A stretch of DNA of 64,000 nucleotides from Pseudomonadota bacterium (GCA_021779835.1 JAJXZX010000008.1:1-64000); one strand, 5' to 3'; numbered from the stretch's first letter, positions 37,626-47,402 are shown. Notes: a model not told the origin generated them from the letters alone. Numbers and translations are program-made.

Positions 37626-38789
37626 TTATCCCGCCAATTCGGCAACCAGCCGCCGCATGAACTCCTGCCCCGCCTCGAATTGCGCGACCGAGATGAATTC
37701 GTCAGGCTGATGCGCCTGCGCGATGTCGCCCGGCCCGCAGACGATGGCAGAATAGCCGCCGTCCTGAAACTGCCCCGCCTCTGTGCCGTAGCTGACGACA
37801 TGGCTGTCGTTGTCGCCGGTCAGGCGACGCACCAGCGCCTCTGACGCGCCACCGGGTTCGGGTTTCAGCGGCGTCACGGTGAAGCGGCGTTCAAGGTGGA
37901 TCGCCGCCTCTGGCCGCACGGCCTTCATCATGGCCTCGACCTCGGCCACCTTGGCCTTGTAGGCCGCGTCCCACGTCGCCATGTCCTCGCCCGGCACCAC
38001 GCGAAAATCGAGGCTGAAGCGGCAGTCTTTGGCGGTGATATTGTGCGCGGTGCCGCCCGAGATCATGCCGACATGCACCGTGGTATAGGGTGGCACGAAC
38101 ATCGCGGCGAGCGGGCCGGGCGTGCGGGCGGCGTTTTCGGCGTTCATCTGATTGGCCCAGTCGATCAGCTTGGCCCCCGCCATGATCGCATTGACCCCGG
38201 TGTGGAGGAGAGAGGAGTGCACCTCGAACCCCTCGACATGGGTGGCAAAGCCGGTGCCGCCCTTGTGGCCAGAAACCGCCTTCATCATCGAGGGTTCGCC
38301 CACCACCACCGCCGCGGCTTTCGGCAGGGTCTTGACCATGTCGGCAATCATCGGCGGCGCGCCGAGGCAGCCGACCTCTTCATCATAGCTCAGCGCGATT
38401 TGCAGCGGCCGTTTCACCCCGGCCTCCAGCGCCAAAGGCACGGCCCAAAGCGCCAGCGCGTCAAACCCTTTCATGTCGCAGGTGCCGCGTCCGTAAAGCC
38501 GCCCGTCGCGTTCCGTCACCTGCCAGGGGTCCGACGTCCAAGCCTGCCCATCCACGGGCACCACGTCGGTATGGCCCGACAGCACGACGCCGCCCGGAAC
38601 CATCGGACCGACATTGGCGTAAAGGCTGGCCTTGGTGCGATCAGCGTTCCAGACGCGGTGCGATGTGACACCCCACGAGGCGAGATACGCCTCGACCCAG
38701 TCGATCAGCGCCAGATTGCTATCGCGACTCACCGTCGGAAACGAAACCAGCCGGTCCATCAGCGCGCGTGCCGTTAGCCGCGTTGCCAT
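37626..38789 (-). CDS. argE: Acetylornithine deacetylase (ArgE/DapE family)
   Basis: The 387-residue M20A metallohydrolase has metal motif 1 in VLSGHTDVVPVDGQAW, the bridging Asp in GRGTCDMKGFDALAL and the catalytic Glu pair in SYDEEVGCLGA. The C-terminal SYGTEAGQFQDGGYSAIVCGPG is typical of ArgE. I chose the ATG at 38789 because GGAG sits six bases upstream; another ATG is four codons earlier. Deacetylation of N-acetylornithine is the family assignment, but its location with a flavoprotein and peptide importer leaves room for a catabolic N-acetyl-amino-acid role. Confidence 0.9.
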   Translation of the reverse strand: MATRLTARALMDRLVSFPTVSRDSNLALIDWVEAYLASWGVTSHRVWNADRTKASLYANVGPMVPGGVVLSGHTDVVPVDGQAWTSDPWQVTERDGRLYGRGTCDMKGFDALALWAVPLALEAGVKRPLQIALSYDEEVGCLGAPPMIADMVKTLPKAAAVVVGEPSMMKAVSGHKGGTGFATHVEGFEVHSSLLHTGVNAIMAGAKLIDWANQMNAENAARTPGPLAAMFVPPYTTVHVGMISGGTAHNITAKDCRFSLDFRVVPGEDMATWDAAYKAKVAEVEAMMKAVRPEAAIHLERRFTVTPLKPEPGGASEALVRRLTGDNDSHVVSYGTEAGQFQDGGYSAIVCGPGDIAQAHQPDEFISVAQFEAGQEFMRRLVAELAG

Positions 38790-38954
38790 TTTCTTCTCCA
38801 TCTGCGGACATTTTCGGCAAGGTGATCCTGCCTTGCGCCAACGTCAATATCGCGCGGCCCCGGTTGTTCGCAATTTTGTTACGTCGTGTGGTTCACGAAG
38901 AAAGCGTATTGCCGTGGGCAGAAAAATATCTAACACTCGGGGAAATCGACCGCT

Positions 38955-38982
38955 TGGACAAAATTCATGACGGTCGCAAAAT
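38955..38982 (+). promoter_or_regulatory. Possible promoter of the peptide ABC transporter operon
   Basis: TGGACA (38955-38960) and CAAAAT (38977-38982) are 16 bases apart, in an AT-rich stretch about 30 bases before the first ATPase start codon. The 224-base divergent space also contains other weak boxes, for example TTGCCG with TAACAC. The choice is tentative. Confidence 0.3.
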
Positions 38983-39013
38983 AAAACAAAAACAATCGCT
39001 TGGGGAGCGTCAT

Positions 39014-40018
39014 ATGCCCGATGGGGCACTACCAGTCCTTGATGTCAAGGGCTTGAAGGTTGTCTTCAAGACCCGTGGCGGTGAAGTTCACGCCGTCAAT
39101 TCCGTTAGCTTCGACCTCAAACCCGGAGAGCTTCTGGGCGTGGTGGGCGAAAGCGGGTCGGGAAAGTCCGTGACCATGATGTCGCTGATCGGGCTGTTGC
39201 CCTCGCCCCCCGCCGATGTGCGGGAGGGGCAGGTGCTGTTCGATGGGCAGGATCTGCTGACCTGCACGCCGGACACTCTGCGCTCGATCCGGGGCGCGCG
39301 CATCGGGTTTATCTTTCAAGACCCGATGACCAGCCTTAATCCGGTGTTCAACGTCGGGTTTCAGATCATGGAACCGCTGCGCAAACATATGAAGCTTAGC
39401 AAAGCCAAGGCCGCTGACCGCGCGGTGGAGCTGCTGGAGCTGGTCGGGATCCCCGATGCGCGGCGCAGGCTGGACGATTACCCGCACCAGTTTTCCGGCG
39501 GCATGCGGCAGCGCGTGATGATTGCCATTGCGCTGGCCTGCGATCCGCAGGTGTTGATTGCTGACGAGCCTACCACAGCGCTCGACGTGACGATTCAGGC
39601 GCAGATACTGGAGCTGGTGCGCGACCTGCGGCGAAAGCTGGGCATGGCGATCGTGTGGATCACGCATGACCTTGGCGTCATTGCGGGCATCGCGGACCGG
39701 GTGATGGTGATGTATGGTGGCCAGGTGGTTGAACAATCGCCGGTCAAAGATCTGTTCCGCAACCCGCAGCACCCTTATACGCGCGCGCTTCTGAAGACCG
39801 TGCCGGGCGTTCTTGGCGAGCGGCCCGAGAAATTGAACGTGATCGAGGGGCAGCCACCGATCCTGATGGCGGCGCCGTCGGCTTGTGCCTTCCGTGACCG
39901 CTGCGCCTTTGCGATGCCGCGCTGTGCCAAGGAAAACCCGGCGCGCGTGCAGGTCGGCGCGGGCCATGACGTCGCCTGTTTCTGGGACCCTGCAACGAAT
40001 GGGCCGCGCAATGCTTGA
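39014..40018 (+). CDS. Peptide/nickel-type ABC transporter ATP-binding protein 1 (DppD/OppD-like)
   Basis: The 334-residue ATPase has Walker [10 protein letters not shown]-loop [12 protein letters not shown], signature [10 protein letters not shown], Walker [13 protein letters not shown] and the switch histidine in WITHDLGVI. The C-terminal oligopeptide-transporter domain contains a cysteine cluster (CAFRDRC...RC...VACF) that in relatives binds an iron-sulfur cluster. The ATG at 39014 follows GGGGAG. It pairs with the next gene to form the ATPase heterodimer and overlaps it by eight bases. Confidence 0.95.
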   Translation: MPDGALPVLDVKGLKVVFKTRGGEVHAVNSVSFDLKPGELLGVVGESGSGKSVTMMSLIGLLPSPPADVREGQVLFDGQDLLTCTPDTLRSIRGARIGFIFQDPMTSLNPVFNVGFQIMEPLRKHMKLSKAKAADRAVELLELVGIPDARRRLDDYPHQFSGGMRQRVMIAIALACDPQVLIADEPTTALDVTIQAQILELVRDLRRKLGMAIVWITHDLGVIAGIADRVMVMYGGQVVEQSPVKDLFRNPQHPYTRALLKTVPGVLGERPEKLNVIEGQPPILMAAPSACAFRDRCAFAMPRCAKENPARVQVGAGHDVACFWDPATNGPRNA

Positions 40019-41078
40019 CGCAACCAACACCCAAAAGACGCTCGTCACGGTGCGTGGGCTCAAGATGTATTTCCCGATCCACAGCGGGTTCCTGCGCCGC
40101 CATACCGGCGATGTGAAGGCGGTCGATGGTGTCAGCTTTGACATCTATGAAGGCGAGACGTTGGGGCTGGTGGGCGAATCCGGCTGTGGCAAGTCCACCT
40201 GCGGGCGCGCGCTGATCCGCCTTTACGAGGTGACAGACGGTGTCGTCACCATCAACGGCAAGGAAATCGCAAAGGCCAACCCGCAGGATCTGCGCGCCAT
40301 GCGGCCTACCATGCAGATGGTCTTCCAGGATCCGCAGGCCAGCCTGAACCCACGCATGACGCTGGCCTCGATCATCGGCGAGCCTTTGATCGAACACACC
40401 AAGATGACCAAGGCCGAACGGCAAGCGCGTATCTATGAACTGATGGATGCGGTCGGGCTGAACCGCTCTTTCGTCAACCGCTATCCGCATGAATTCTCGG
40501 GCGGGCAGCGGCAGCGGATCGGCATTGCCCGCGCACTGGCGCTGAACCCCAAGTTCATCGTTTGCGACGAACCGATTGCCGCGCTGGATGTCTCGATTCA
40601 GGCGCAAGTGGTCAACCTGCTGGAAGAATTGCAGGCGCGGCTTGGCCTGACATACCTGTTCATCAGCCACGATTTGTCGATGGTGCGCCATATCGCCGAC
40701 CGGGTCGCGGTGATGTATCTGGGCAAGGTGGTCGAGCTTGGTCCGCGCGACGCGATCTTTGCCGATCCGCTGCACCCCTATACCGAGGCGCTGCTGTCGG
40801 CGGTGCCCGAACCCGATCCCTCGCTGGAAAACACGCGCGAGCGTATTATCCTCAAGGGCGACGTCCCCTCGCCGGCCAATCCGCCCAAGGGGTGCAACTT
40901 TTGCACGCGCTGCCCCAAGGTGATGGAGATGTGCCGCAGCATCGAACCGACATACCGTGAGGTGCAGCCCGGGCGTTTCCTCGCCTGCCACCTTTACGAC
41001 CAGAACAACACGAGCGCTGGATCAACCAGCGGCATTGAGGCGAGCCAAAAGCACGTTCAACAAGGAGAGTTACAATGA
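40011..41078 (+). CDS. Peptide/nickel-type ABC transporter ATP-binding protein 2 (DppF/OppF-like)
   Basis: The 355-residue ATPase has Walker A GESGCGKST, Q-loop MVFQDPQASLNP, signature EFSGGQRQRIG, Walker B FIVCDEPIAALD and FISHDLSMV. The C-terminal GCNFCTRCP...MC cysteine set is typical of the family. The start at 40011 overlaps the previous gene; an ATG four codons earlier (39999) is an alternative. The stop overlaps the start of the binding-protein gene as ATGA. Confidence 0.95.
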   Translation: MLDATNTQKTLVTVRGLKMYFPIHSGFLRRHTGDVKAVDGVSFDIYEGETLGLVGESGCGKSTCGRALIRLYEVTDGVVTINGKEIAKANPQDLRAMRPTMQMVFQDPQASLNPRMTLASIIGEPLIEHTKMTKAERQARIYELMDAVGLNRSFVNRYPHEFSGGQRQRIGIARALALNPKFIVCDEPIAALDVSIQAQVVNLLEELQARLGLTYLFISHDLSMVRHIADRVAVMYLGKVVELGPRDAIFADPLHPYTEALLSAVPEPDPSLENTRERIILKGDVPSPANPPKGCNFCTRCPKVMEMCRSIEPTYREVQPGRFLACHLYDQNNTSAGSTSGIEASQKHVQQGELQ

Positions 41079-42781
41079 GATTGACGACAGCCCTATTGGG
41101 TGCGGCCGCGATGATGGCCATTGCGCCCGCCGCTTTTGCCGCACGCGGCAGCGACGGCGAGTTGAAGCTGATTTACTGGCAAGCGCCTTCGATCCTGAAC
41201 CCCTATCTGTCCAGCGGAACGAAAGACCTCGAGGCCTCCTCGATCGTGTTGGAGCCGCTGGCCCGCTACACCCCCAAGGGTGAACTGGTCCCCTATCTCG
41301 CGGCCGAAATCCCGACGCTGGACAATGGCGGCATCGCCAAAGACCTGAAGTCGATCACCTGGAAACTGAAACCGGGCCTGAAGTGGTCGGACGGCTCTGC
41401 CGTGACCGCCGATGACGTGGTGTTCACCGGCCAGTATTGCATGGACCCCAAGGGCGGCTGCGCGCAGTTGCAGCACTTTACCGGGGTGGACAAGGTCGAG
41501 GCGGTCGATCCGACCACGGTCAAGATCACCTTCAAAGAGCCGATGCCCGACCCCTATCAGCCGTTCACCTCTTACGAGAACCCGATCCTGCAGAAAAAGC
41601 AGTTTGAGAAGTGCATCGGCGCCGCGGCCCCGACCTGCACCGCGGCCAACTTTGGCCCGATCGGCACCGGCGCGTTCGAGGTTGCGTCGTTCAAGACCAA
41701 CGACGTGGTGACCTTCAAGGCCAACCCGAACTATCGCGACCCGAACAAGCCGGCCTTTTCCGGCATCACCATGAAGGGTGGCGGCGATGCAATGGCGGCG
41801 GCGCGCGCCGTGTTCCAGACCGGCGAATTTGACTATGCCTGGAACCTGCAACTGTCGCCCGACGTCATCAAGGGCATGACTGGTCCCGACGCCAAGGGCC
41901 ATGTCGTCGCGGCCTTCGGCAGCCTTGTCGAGCGGCTTGAGATGAACATGACCGACCCCTCGCCAACGCTGCCCGAAGGCGAGCGTTCGACCTCGGCGCA
42001 TCCGAACCCGATCCTGTCGGACATTCGCGTGCGTGAAGCACTGTCGATGGCCATCGACCGCAGCCTGCTGGTTCAGGTCGGCTATGGCCCGGCTGGCCAG
42101 CCTACCTGTAACCTCGTCCCGGCCCCGGCCGCCTATGCGGACACCACCAACACTGGCTGTCTGAAGCAGGACGTCGAAGGCGCCAAGAAACTGCTGGACG
42201 AAGCAGGCTGGAAGATGGGCGCGGACGGCTTCCGCTACAAGGATGGCAAGAAGCTGAGCCTGACCTACCAGACATCGACCAACGCTGTGCGTCAGGACTT
42301 CCAGGCGCTGATCAAGCAGTGGTGGCATGACGTCGGCGTGGACACCGAGCTGAAAAACATCAACGCTTCGGTGTTCTTCGGCAGCGACCCGGGCTCGCCC
42401 GACACGTTCGAGAAGTTCTACGCAGACGTGGAAATGTATGCCAACAACTTCTCTGGCACCGATCCGCAGGCCTATATGGCGCAGTATGTCTGTTCGCAGG
42501 CGCCGAGCCCGAAGAACCAGTGGCAAGGCCAGAACATGAACCGCTACTGCGATCCGAAGTATGACGCGATGGTGACCGAGCTTGGCCAGACCGCAGACCC
42601 GGTCAAACGGGCAGAGATGGTCAAGACCATGAACGACATGCTGACCAAGGACACCATGACCATCGTGCCGCTGGTGTGGCGCGGCACGACCTCTGGTGTG
42701 GCGAACTCGATCGTGGGTGAGGATATCAACCCATGGGACAGCGAGCTGTGGAACATCGGCGACTGGTCGCGCAAGCACTGA
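41075..42781 (+). CDS. Periplasmic peptide-binding protein (SBP_bac_5 family)
   Basis: The 568-residue precursor has a signal peptide (MRLTTALLGAAAMMAIAPAAFA, cleaved after residue 22) and the family 5 solute-binding fold. Visible landmarks are the W-K-L-K-P-G-L-K-W-S-D-G motif near residue 95, the TADDVVFT stretch and a late DEAGWKMGADGFRY segment. There are several cysteines, some possibly in disulfides. It delivers peptides or related solutes to the permease; the specificity cannot be told. A strong AAGGAG lies nine bases upstream of the ATG. Confidence 0.95.
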   Translation: MRLTTALLGAAAMMAIAPAAFAARGSDGELKLIYWQAPSILNPYLSSGTKDLEASSIVLEPLARYTPKGELVPYLAAEIPTLDNGGIAKDLKSITWKLKPGLKWSDGSAVTADDVVFTGQYCMDPKGGCAQLQHFTGVDKVEAVDPTTVKITFKEPMPDPYQPFTSYENPILQKKQFEKCIGAAAPTCTAANFGPIGTGAFEVASFKTNDVVTFKANPNYRDPNKPAFSGITMKGGGDAMAAARAVFQTGEFDYAWNLQLSPDVIKGMTGPDAKGHVVAAFGSLVERLEMNMTDPSPTLPEGERSTSAHPNPILSDIRVREALSMAIDRSLLVQVGYGPAGQPTCNLVPAPAAYADTTNTGCLKQDVEGAKKLLDEAGWKMGADGFRYKDGKKLSLTYQTSTNAVRQDFQALIKQWWHDVGVDTELKNINASVFFGSDPGSPDTFEKFYADVEMYANNFSGTDPQAYMAQYVCSQAPSPKNQWQGQNMNRYCDPKYDAMVTELGQTADPVKRAEMVKTMNDMLTKDTMTIVPLVWRGTTSGVANSIVGEDINPWDSELWNIGDWSRKH

Positions 42782-42794
42782 TCTGAGGCTACTC

Positions 42795-42820
42795 GCGGTC
42801 CCGGTTCGCGCCGGGGCCGC
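42795..42820 (+). other. Intercistronic hairpin between binding protein and permease
   Basis: GCGGTCCCGG and CCGGGGCCGC pair over 10 bp (one G-U) with loop TTCGCG, in the 78-base spacer after the binding-protein gene. Similar hairpins in transporter operons protect the upstream mRNA or reduce read-through, so that binding protein exceeds permease. This role is inferred from position. Confidence 0.6.
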
Positions 42821-42859
42821 ACCTACTTTCCGCAGACAGCTGCGCCGAGGCTCCCACAT

Positions 42860-43867
42860 ATGTTCACATACACCATCAGACGGCTGGTCCTTGCGATCCC
42901 GGTGCTTCTGCTCATCAGTCTGATCATCTTCGCCCTGTTGAAATTCGCGCCCGGTGACCCGATGGCGCAGGTGCCGATGACGGTGCCGCCCGAGGTCAAG
43001 GCCAAGATGCGCGCCGCCCTTGGCGCCGATCAGCCGCTGATCGTGCAATACCTGCTATGGCTGAAACAGTTCTTTATCATCGAGCCGTTACACATCCTCG
43101 GCACGATGACCGGCTATGACCTTGTCGGCAACGCGCAGCGGGTGATTTCCTGGCAAACGCGCAGCCCGGTGGCGGATATCATCGCGCAGCGGATGCCTCA
43201 GACTCTGACCGTGGTTGGCATGTCCTATGTGGTGGGCGTGCTGATCGCGCTGCCGATCGGCATCGTGTCGGCCTACAAGCAATACAGCTGGTTCGACCAG
43301 ATCGGCACCTTCGTCTCGATGATCGGCTTTTCGGTGCCGACGTTCTTTACCGGCGTGATGCTTATACTGATCTTCTCGGTCTATCTTGGCTGGTTCCCCT
43401 CGATCTACGACACCACGCTGGTGGTCGACAGTTGGCCGCATTTCTGGCTGCAAGTGCGCCAGATGGTGATGCCGGTCGCGGTTCTGGCGCTATATAACGC
43501 CGCGCAGATCAGCCGCTTCATGCGCGCCTCGATGCTGGACAACCTGCAACAAGACTATGTGCGCACCGCCCGCGCCAAGGGCATGACCGAGCAGGTCGTC
43601 GTGCTGAAACACGTCCTGCGCAACTCTTTGATCCCGGTCGTCACCGTGATTGCGCTTGGCGTGCCGCAGATCTTTGGCGGTGCCATCATCACCGAGCAGG
43701 TGTTCAAGGTGAACGGCCTTGGCGCGCTGTTGATCAACGCGATCTACGCCGACGACTTGCCGATGGTGCAAACGCTGACCTTCATCTTTGCCATCCTGAT
43801 CGTCATTTTCAACCTGATTGCCGACGTCCTGTACGGCATCCTAGACCCGCGGATCCGCTATGACTGA
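42860..43867 (+). CDS. ABC transporter permease 1 (DppB-like)
   Basis: The 335-residue inner-membrane permease begins MFTYTIRRLVLAIPVLLLISL, the hallmark of DppB/OppB proteins. It has six predicted helices, with the large periplasmic loop after the first. The EAA coupling loop is DYVRTARAKGMTEQVVVLKHVLRNSLIP. The N-terminal FALLKFAPGDPM is the family's conserved loop. It overlaps the second permease gene by eight bases. Confidence 0.96.
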   Translation: MFTYTIRRLVLAIPVLLLISLIIFALLKFAPGDPMAQVPMTVPPEVKAKMRAALGADQPLIVQYLLWLKQFFIIEPLHILGTMTGYDLVGNAQRVISWQTRSPVADIIAQRMPQTLTVVGMSYVVGVLIALPIGIVSAYKQYSWFDQIGTFVSMIGFSVPTFFTGVMLILIFSVYLGWFPSIYDTTLVVDSWPHFWLQVRQMVMPVAVLALYNAAQISRFMRASMLDNLQQDYVRTARAKGMTEQVVVLKHVLRNSLIPVVTVIALGVPQIFGGAIITEQVFKVNGLGALLINAIYADDLPMVQTLTFIFAILIVIFNLIADVLYGILDPRIRYD

Positions 43868-44801
43868 TATGGCCAAACCGGCAAACACCAACCGCGCTAT
43901 CCGGCCGCCCCGCAGCCAGTGGTGGGATGTCTGGGATCAGTTCAAGACCCACAAGGGCGCGATGTTCGGCGCCGCGGTCTTTGTCTTTATCGTGCTGTTC
44001 GTGGTGATTGGCCCGCTGATCTGGCAGGTCAGCCCGACCGAGATGCCGCAGAAGGCGCTCGACTTGATCCGGGGCAAGAACCTTGGCCCCAGTTGGGAGC
44101 ACCCGCTGGGCACCGACCAACTTGCGCGCGATGTGCTGGCGAGGATGATGGCGGGGGGCAAGGTCTCGCTGGCGGTCGGCCTTGTGGCGATGGTGATCTC
44201 GATCACGCTGGGCACGACGGTCGGTGTGCTTGCGGGCTATTTCAGGCGGCTTGACGGGCCGCTGATGCGGCTGACCGACCTGTTCCTTGCGCTGCCGCTG
44301 CTGCCGCTGCTCTTGGTGATGGTGATGCTGTTCCGCGATCCGTTGGGCCGTATGCTGGGGATTGAGGTCGGCACCTTCCTGTTGATCGTCACCGCCATCG
44401 GCATCACCAGTTGGATGCAATGCGCCCGCATCGTGCGTGGCGAGGTGATCGCGCTGAAGGAGCGGGAATTCGTGCTGGCCGCGCGGTCGATCGGCACGCC
44501 TCCGATCCGCATGGTGCTGCGCCATATCCTGCCCAACGTGATGTCGCCGGTGATGGTTGCCGCCACGCTGGGCATCGCGGGCGCTATCATCACCGAAAGC
44601 GCGCTCAGCTTCCTTGGCCTTGGCTTTCCGCCGGACTTCCCGACCTGGGGGCGCCTTTTGGCGGATGGCGCGGATTACTTGCAGGACCAACCGCTGCGCG
44701 TGATCTGGCCCGGCATCGCGATCTCGCTGACTGTGCTGTCGGTGAACTACATTGGCGACGGTCTGCGCGATGCGCTGGACCCGCGCATTCGCGGGCGTTG
44801 A
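43860..44801 (+). CDS. ABC transporter permease 2 (DppC-like)
   Basis: The 313-residue permease has a soluble N-terminus (RPPRSQWWDVWDQFKTHKGAM), six membrane helices and the DppC-type HPLGTDQLARDVLARMMAGG segment. The EAA loop EREFVLAARSIGTPPIRMVLRHILPN contacts the ATPases. It is the last gene of the operon and is followed two bases later by a strong hairpin. The gene order ATPase-ATPase-binding protein-permease-permease is complete. Confidence 0.96.
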   Translation: MTDMAKPANTNRAIRPPRSQWWDVWDQFKTHKGAMFGAAVFVFIVLFVVIGPLIWQVSPTEMPQKALDLIRGKNLGPSWEHPLGTDQLARDVLARMMAGGKVSLAVGLVAMVISITLGTTVGVLAGYFRRLDGPLMRLTDLFLALPLLPLLLVMVMLFRDPLGRMLGIEVGTFLLIVTAIGITSWMQCARIVRGEVIALKEREFVLAARSIGTPPIRMVLRHILPNVMSPVMVAATLGIAGAIITESALSFLGLGFPPDFPTWGRLLADGADYLQDQPLRVIWPGIAISLTVLSVNYIGDGLRDALDPRIRGR

Positions 44802-44803
44802 CG

Positions 44804-44832
44804 CGAGGGCGCCCCCAAGCGGGGCGCCCTCG
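44804..44832. terminator. Bidirectional terminator hairpin
   Basis: A 12-bp perfect stem (CGAGGGCGCCCC / GGGGCGCCCTCG) with loop CAAGC fills the 34 bases between the stops of two convergent genes, the second permease and the DUF3422 gene. No long T-run follows on either strand, but the stability and placement make a shared terminator likely. Confidence 0.75.
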
Positions 44833-44835
44833 CCC

Positions 44836-46119
44836 CTAGTGCATCCCCTTGCGGATGCGCCGCATCGCCAGCCACATCGCGACAATCACCACCGGCGTCA
44901 GGATCGCCACCGCCGCGCCGTGGCCATAGCCGAAATGTTCGGCCAGCGGCCCCAGCGCATAGCTGGCCAGATTGACCGCGTAATAGCTGATCGCCACCAC
45001 CGACAGCCCCTCGACCGTGTGTTGCAGGCGCAGTTGCAGATCGGCGCGTTTGTCCATGCTTTCCAGCAATAGCTGGTTCTGCCGGCTGCGTTCGACATCG
45101 ACGCGGGTGCGCAGCAATTCGCCGGCGCGGTTGGCGCGTTCCGCCATCTGGCCAAGGCGCGCCTCGGCGGATTTCACCGTGCGCATGGCAGGATCGTAGC
45201 GGCGCATCATGAATTCGGAAAACGTCTGGCGACCCTCGAAGCGCGTCTCGCGCAGAACCTCGATGCGTTGCATGACGATGGCCTCATACGCCCCCGTTGC
45301 GCCGAAGCGGAAGGTGGTTTTGACGGCGAGGCTTTCCAACTCCGCCGACACCGCCAGAAGCGCGTGCAGCGTATGCTCTGCCGTCGCGGTTTCCGAGGTG
45401 AGGTCCTCGACCAGCGCCGATAGCTGCGGGTCGAGCGCGTTGAGCCGCGCGGTCAACTCGCGCGCGCGGCCAAGGCCGAGCATCGACATCGCCTTATAGG
45501 TCTCGATCTCGCAGAGCCGCTGCACGATGCGCCCGACGCGGCGCGGGCTGGTGCCGGGGCGCACGAAAACCGCAAATCGCATATGCCCCGCCGGATCAAT
45601 GCGAAAGTCCGAGGCGATCACCGCCGCCCCATCCAGCACCCAGGCGCAGGCGAGGCTTTCCGGCACGAACCAGTCGTTGAAAAGCGTGCTGAGGCTTGCC
45701 GGTTCCGCAGGCAGCAAATCGACGCGCACCAGCGCCGACACCAGCCGTTTGCCCGGCGCATCGGCGATCCAGTCGGGCGGGAAAACCGCAGCCTCCACCG
45801 GGTTGAAGGGCCGCTCCTCCAGCCCCGGCGCGAAGGCGGAGTAGGTGACGAACTCTGTATGGCTTTCCCATTTCAGCGTGCGCCGCCCGATCTCGCCCGA
45901 GTAGTGCGTGGCATCCGGGCGCGGTTGCGCGCCACCGTGACGGTCGAGCAGCGCTTGCAGATGCTTGAGGTCTGCGGCGCGGTCGCGGTTCGCCGCGTTC
46001 GAGGGTTGCTTGAACGCCACATAAACCGCGTGGCACGGTGCCTCCAGCGAGGGGAACGGGCGCGCATGCAGCTCGTTCGTGATGGCATAGCGCAGCGGGT
46101 GATCGTCGTTGGGCGTCAT
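44836..46119 (-). CDS. DUF3422 family membrane-anchored protein
   Basis: The 427-residue product has a conserved N-terminus (HPLRYAITNELHARPFPSLEAP) and a middle with many short motifs (ESHTEFVTYSAFAPG). A long helical, likely coiled-coil region lies at about 230-365, and two C-terminal membrane helices at about 370-390 and 398-418. This is the DUF3422 layout; the function of the family is unknown. The coiled coil next to a membrane hairpin recalls magnesium-transporter-like or stress-sensing proteins, without proof. It is monocistronic between two terminator-bearing regions. Confidence 0.85.
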   Translation of the reverse strand: MTPNDDHPLRYAITNELHARPFPSLEAPCHAVYVAFKQPSNAANRDRAADLKHLQALLDRHGGAQPRPDATHYSGEIGRRTLKWESHTEFVTYSAFAPGLEERPFNPVEAAVFPPDWIADAPGKRLVSALVRVDLLPAEPASLSTLFNDWFVPESLACAWVLDGAAVIASDFRIDPAGHMRFAVFVRPGTSPRRVGRIVQRLCEIETYKAMSMLGLGRARELTARLNALDPQLSALVEDLTSETATAEHTLHALLAVSAELESLAVKTTFRFGATGAYEAIVMQRIEVLRETRFEGRQTFSEFMMRRYDPAMRTVKSAEARLGQMAERANRAGELLRTRVDVERSRQNQLLLESMDKRADLQLRLQHTVEGLSVVAISYYAVNLASYALGPLAEHFGYGHGAAVAILTPVVIVAMWLAMRRIRKGMH

Positions 46120-46198
46120 CGGGGCATCCTTAGGAATGGCAGCAACCCTAGCCGGATCGCGCCCCCGCGCAACAAAAAACCTTAACGCTTACCGCGCT

Positions 46199-47305
46199 TT
46201 AACGGCACACACCGGTATGCAGGACGCAGCCCCACGGCACATAATGCACAGTCATCACCATGCCGATCGCCATGCCCATCATCACAACCGGGATAATCGC
46301 AAGGCTCCACCCCAGCCGCCGGTTCATCGGGCCAACCAAAAGCCACAACTCCTCAGCCGTTTCCGGCACCGCCAGCGCGGCGGAGTTGGAGCCGTCAAAG
46401 CTGCGCAGCTTGGTCCAGCGACGCACCTCGGCGCGGTTCCAGTTGGTGATGACAAACATGATGCAGACGAGCAGGATCATGCTGACCAACGCCCAGTTGA
46501 GGTAGCCGCCCGCGGCCTCGTCATCCAGCGCGGTCATGTCGAACATATGCAGCCCCAAACCGTAGGCGGTGAAAATTACCATCGGTTTCAGCGTGAAGGT
46601 CGCGCCCATCATGATCGAGGACAATGCGGTGACGATCAGCATGACGACCCGCACGCCATGACGTGGGCCCTCTGGCGCGTCGCGGCGGTCGAATACCACC
46701 GAGAAGAACATGATGCCGGTGATCGTCAGGCTTAGCGTCATCAGGTAGCCGACGATCCCGCTGTTCACCGCCGCATCCTGCAATGGCGGCACTTGCCAGA
46801 GGTAGAAGATCGCGATGAAGAGCGGCGTAATGACCAAAGGCTGCGTCACCCAATTGGCGACCGCCGCCAGCCGCACGTTGCGCAGCAGGGGTGCTATCCC
46901 CTCGCGCCGCAAGCGCTTGGGCATGCCCATGTAAACTTCGTGCTGCGGTTCCGACAGGAATATGAACATCGGCCCGACCACGCGCAGGGCCATGATCTTG
47001 ACGTGGGCGACCCAATACATGTGCTGCGCCACCCAATTGAGCGGCGAAATCGTGACCAAAAGCATCGCACCAAGCCCGCCAAAGAACGCCATCGGGCGCC
47101 AGTCGGCATAGGGAATGCCGCGTTGGTATTTACGGTTCAACCCGCGCAAATACGCCCAGCCAATGGCGAAGGCGACCACGATGGCGAGGGGGTCAAATGT
47201 CCATCGCGTCAACAGCCCCGCCGTCCCCGGCGCGTCGGCCAAGGCGGGGGCCGCAACGACCGAGGCCGCAAAAGCCACTCCAGCACGCAGCACGCGATTG
47301 TCCAT
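46199..47305 (-). CDS. CtaG-like cytochrome c oxidase assembly family membrane protein (caa3-type)
   Basis: The 368-residue protein has an N-terminal signal-like helix and about nine membrane segments, with the landmarks FFGGLGAMLLVTISPL, a histidine-rich HMYWVAHVKIMAL helix and a later YGLGLHMFDMTALDDEAAGG segment. This matches the caa3_CtaG (COG3336) family, distinct from the copper chaperone Cox11, which is also called CtaG. It is not next to oxidase genes here, so a role in oxidase copper delivery is only by family analogy. The ATG at 47305 precedes the signal helix; a longer frame is open. Confidence 0.8.
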   Translation of the reverse strand: MDNRVLRAGVAFAASVVAAPALADAPGTAGLLTRWTFDPLAIVVAFAIGWAYLRGLNRKYQRGIPYADWRPMAFFGGLGAMLLVTISPLNWVAQHMYWVAHVKIMALRVVGPMFIFLSEPQHEVYMGMPKRLRREGIAPLLRNVRLAAVANWVTQPLVITPLFIAIFYLWQVPPLQDAAVNSGIVGYLMTLSLTITGIMFFSVVFDRRDAPEGPRHGVRVVMLIVTALSSIMMGATFTLKPMVIFTAYGLGLHMFDMTALDDEAAGGYLNWALVSMILLVCIMFVITNWNRAEVRRWTKLRSFDGSNSAALAVPETAEELWLLVGPMNRRLGWSLAIIPVVMMGMAIGMVMTVHYVPWGCVLHTGVCR

Positions 47306-47382
47306 CCGACGCTCCCTCTCCGGCGGGCCTTGGGCCGGTCGCGGATGTCTACCCGTCCTCAGGCCGGGCCTCAACGGCTCAA

Positions 47383-47402
47383 TGTCACACGTTGGCGTGA
47401 CA
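47383..47402. promoter_or_regulatory. TGTCAC-N8-GTGACA inverted repeat upstream of the CtaG-like gene
   Basis: Two 6-base arms separated by eight bases lie about 80 bases upstream of the CtaG-like start codon, just before the pntB terminator. The symmetric form suggests a dimeric regulator site, but no known consensus fits with confidence. Confidence 0.3.
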
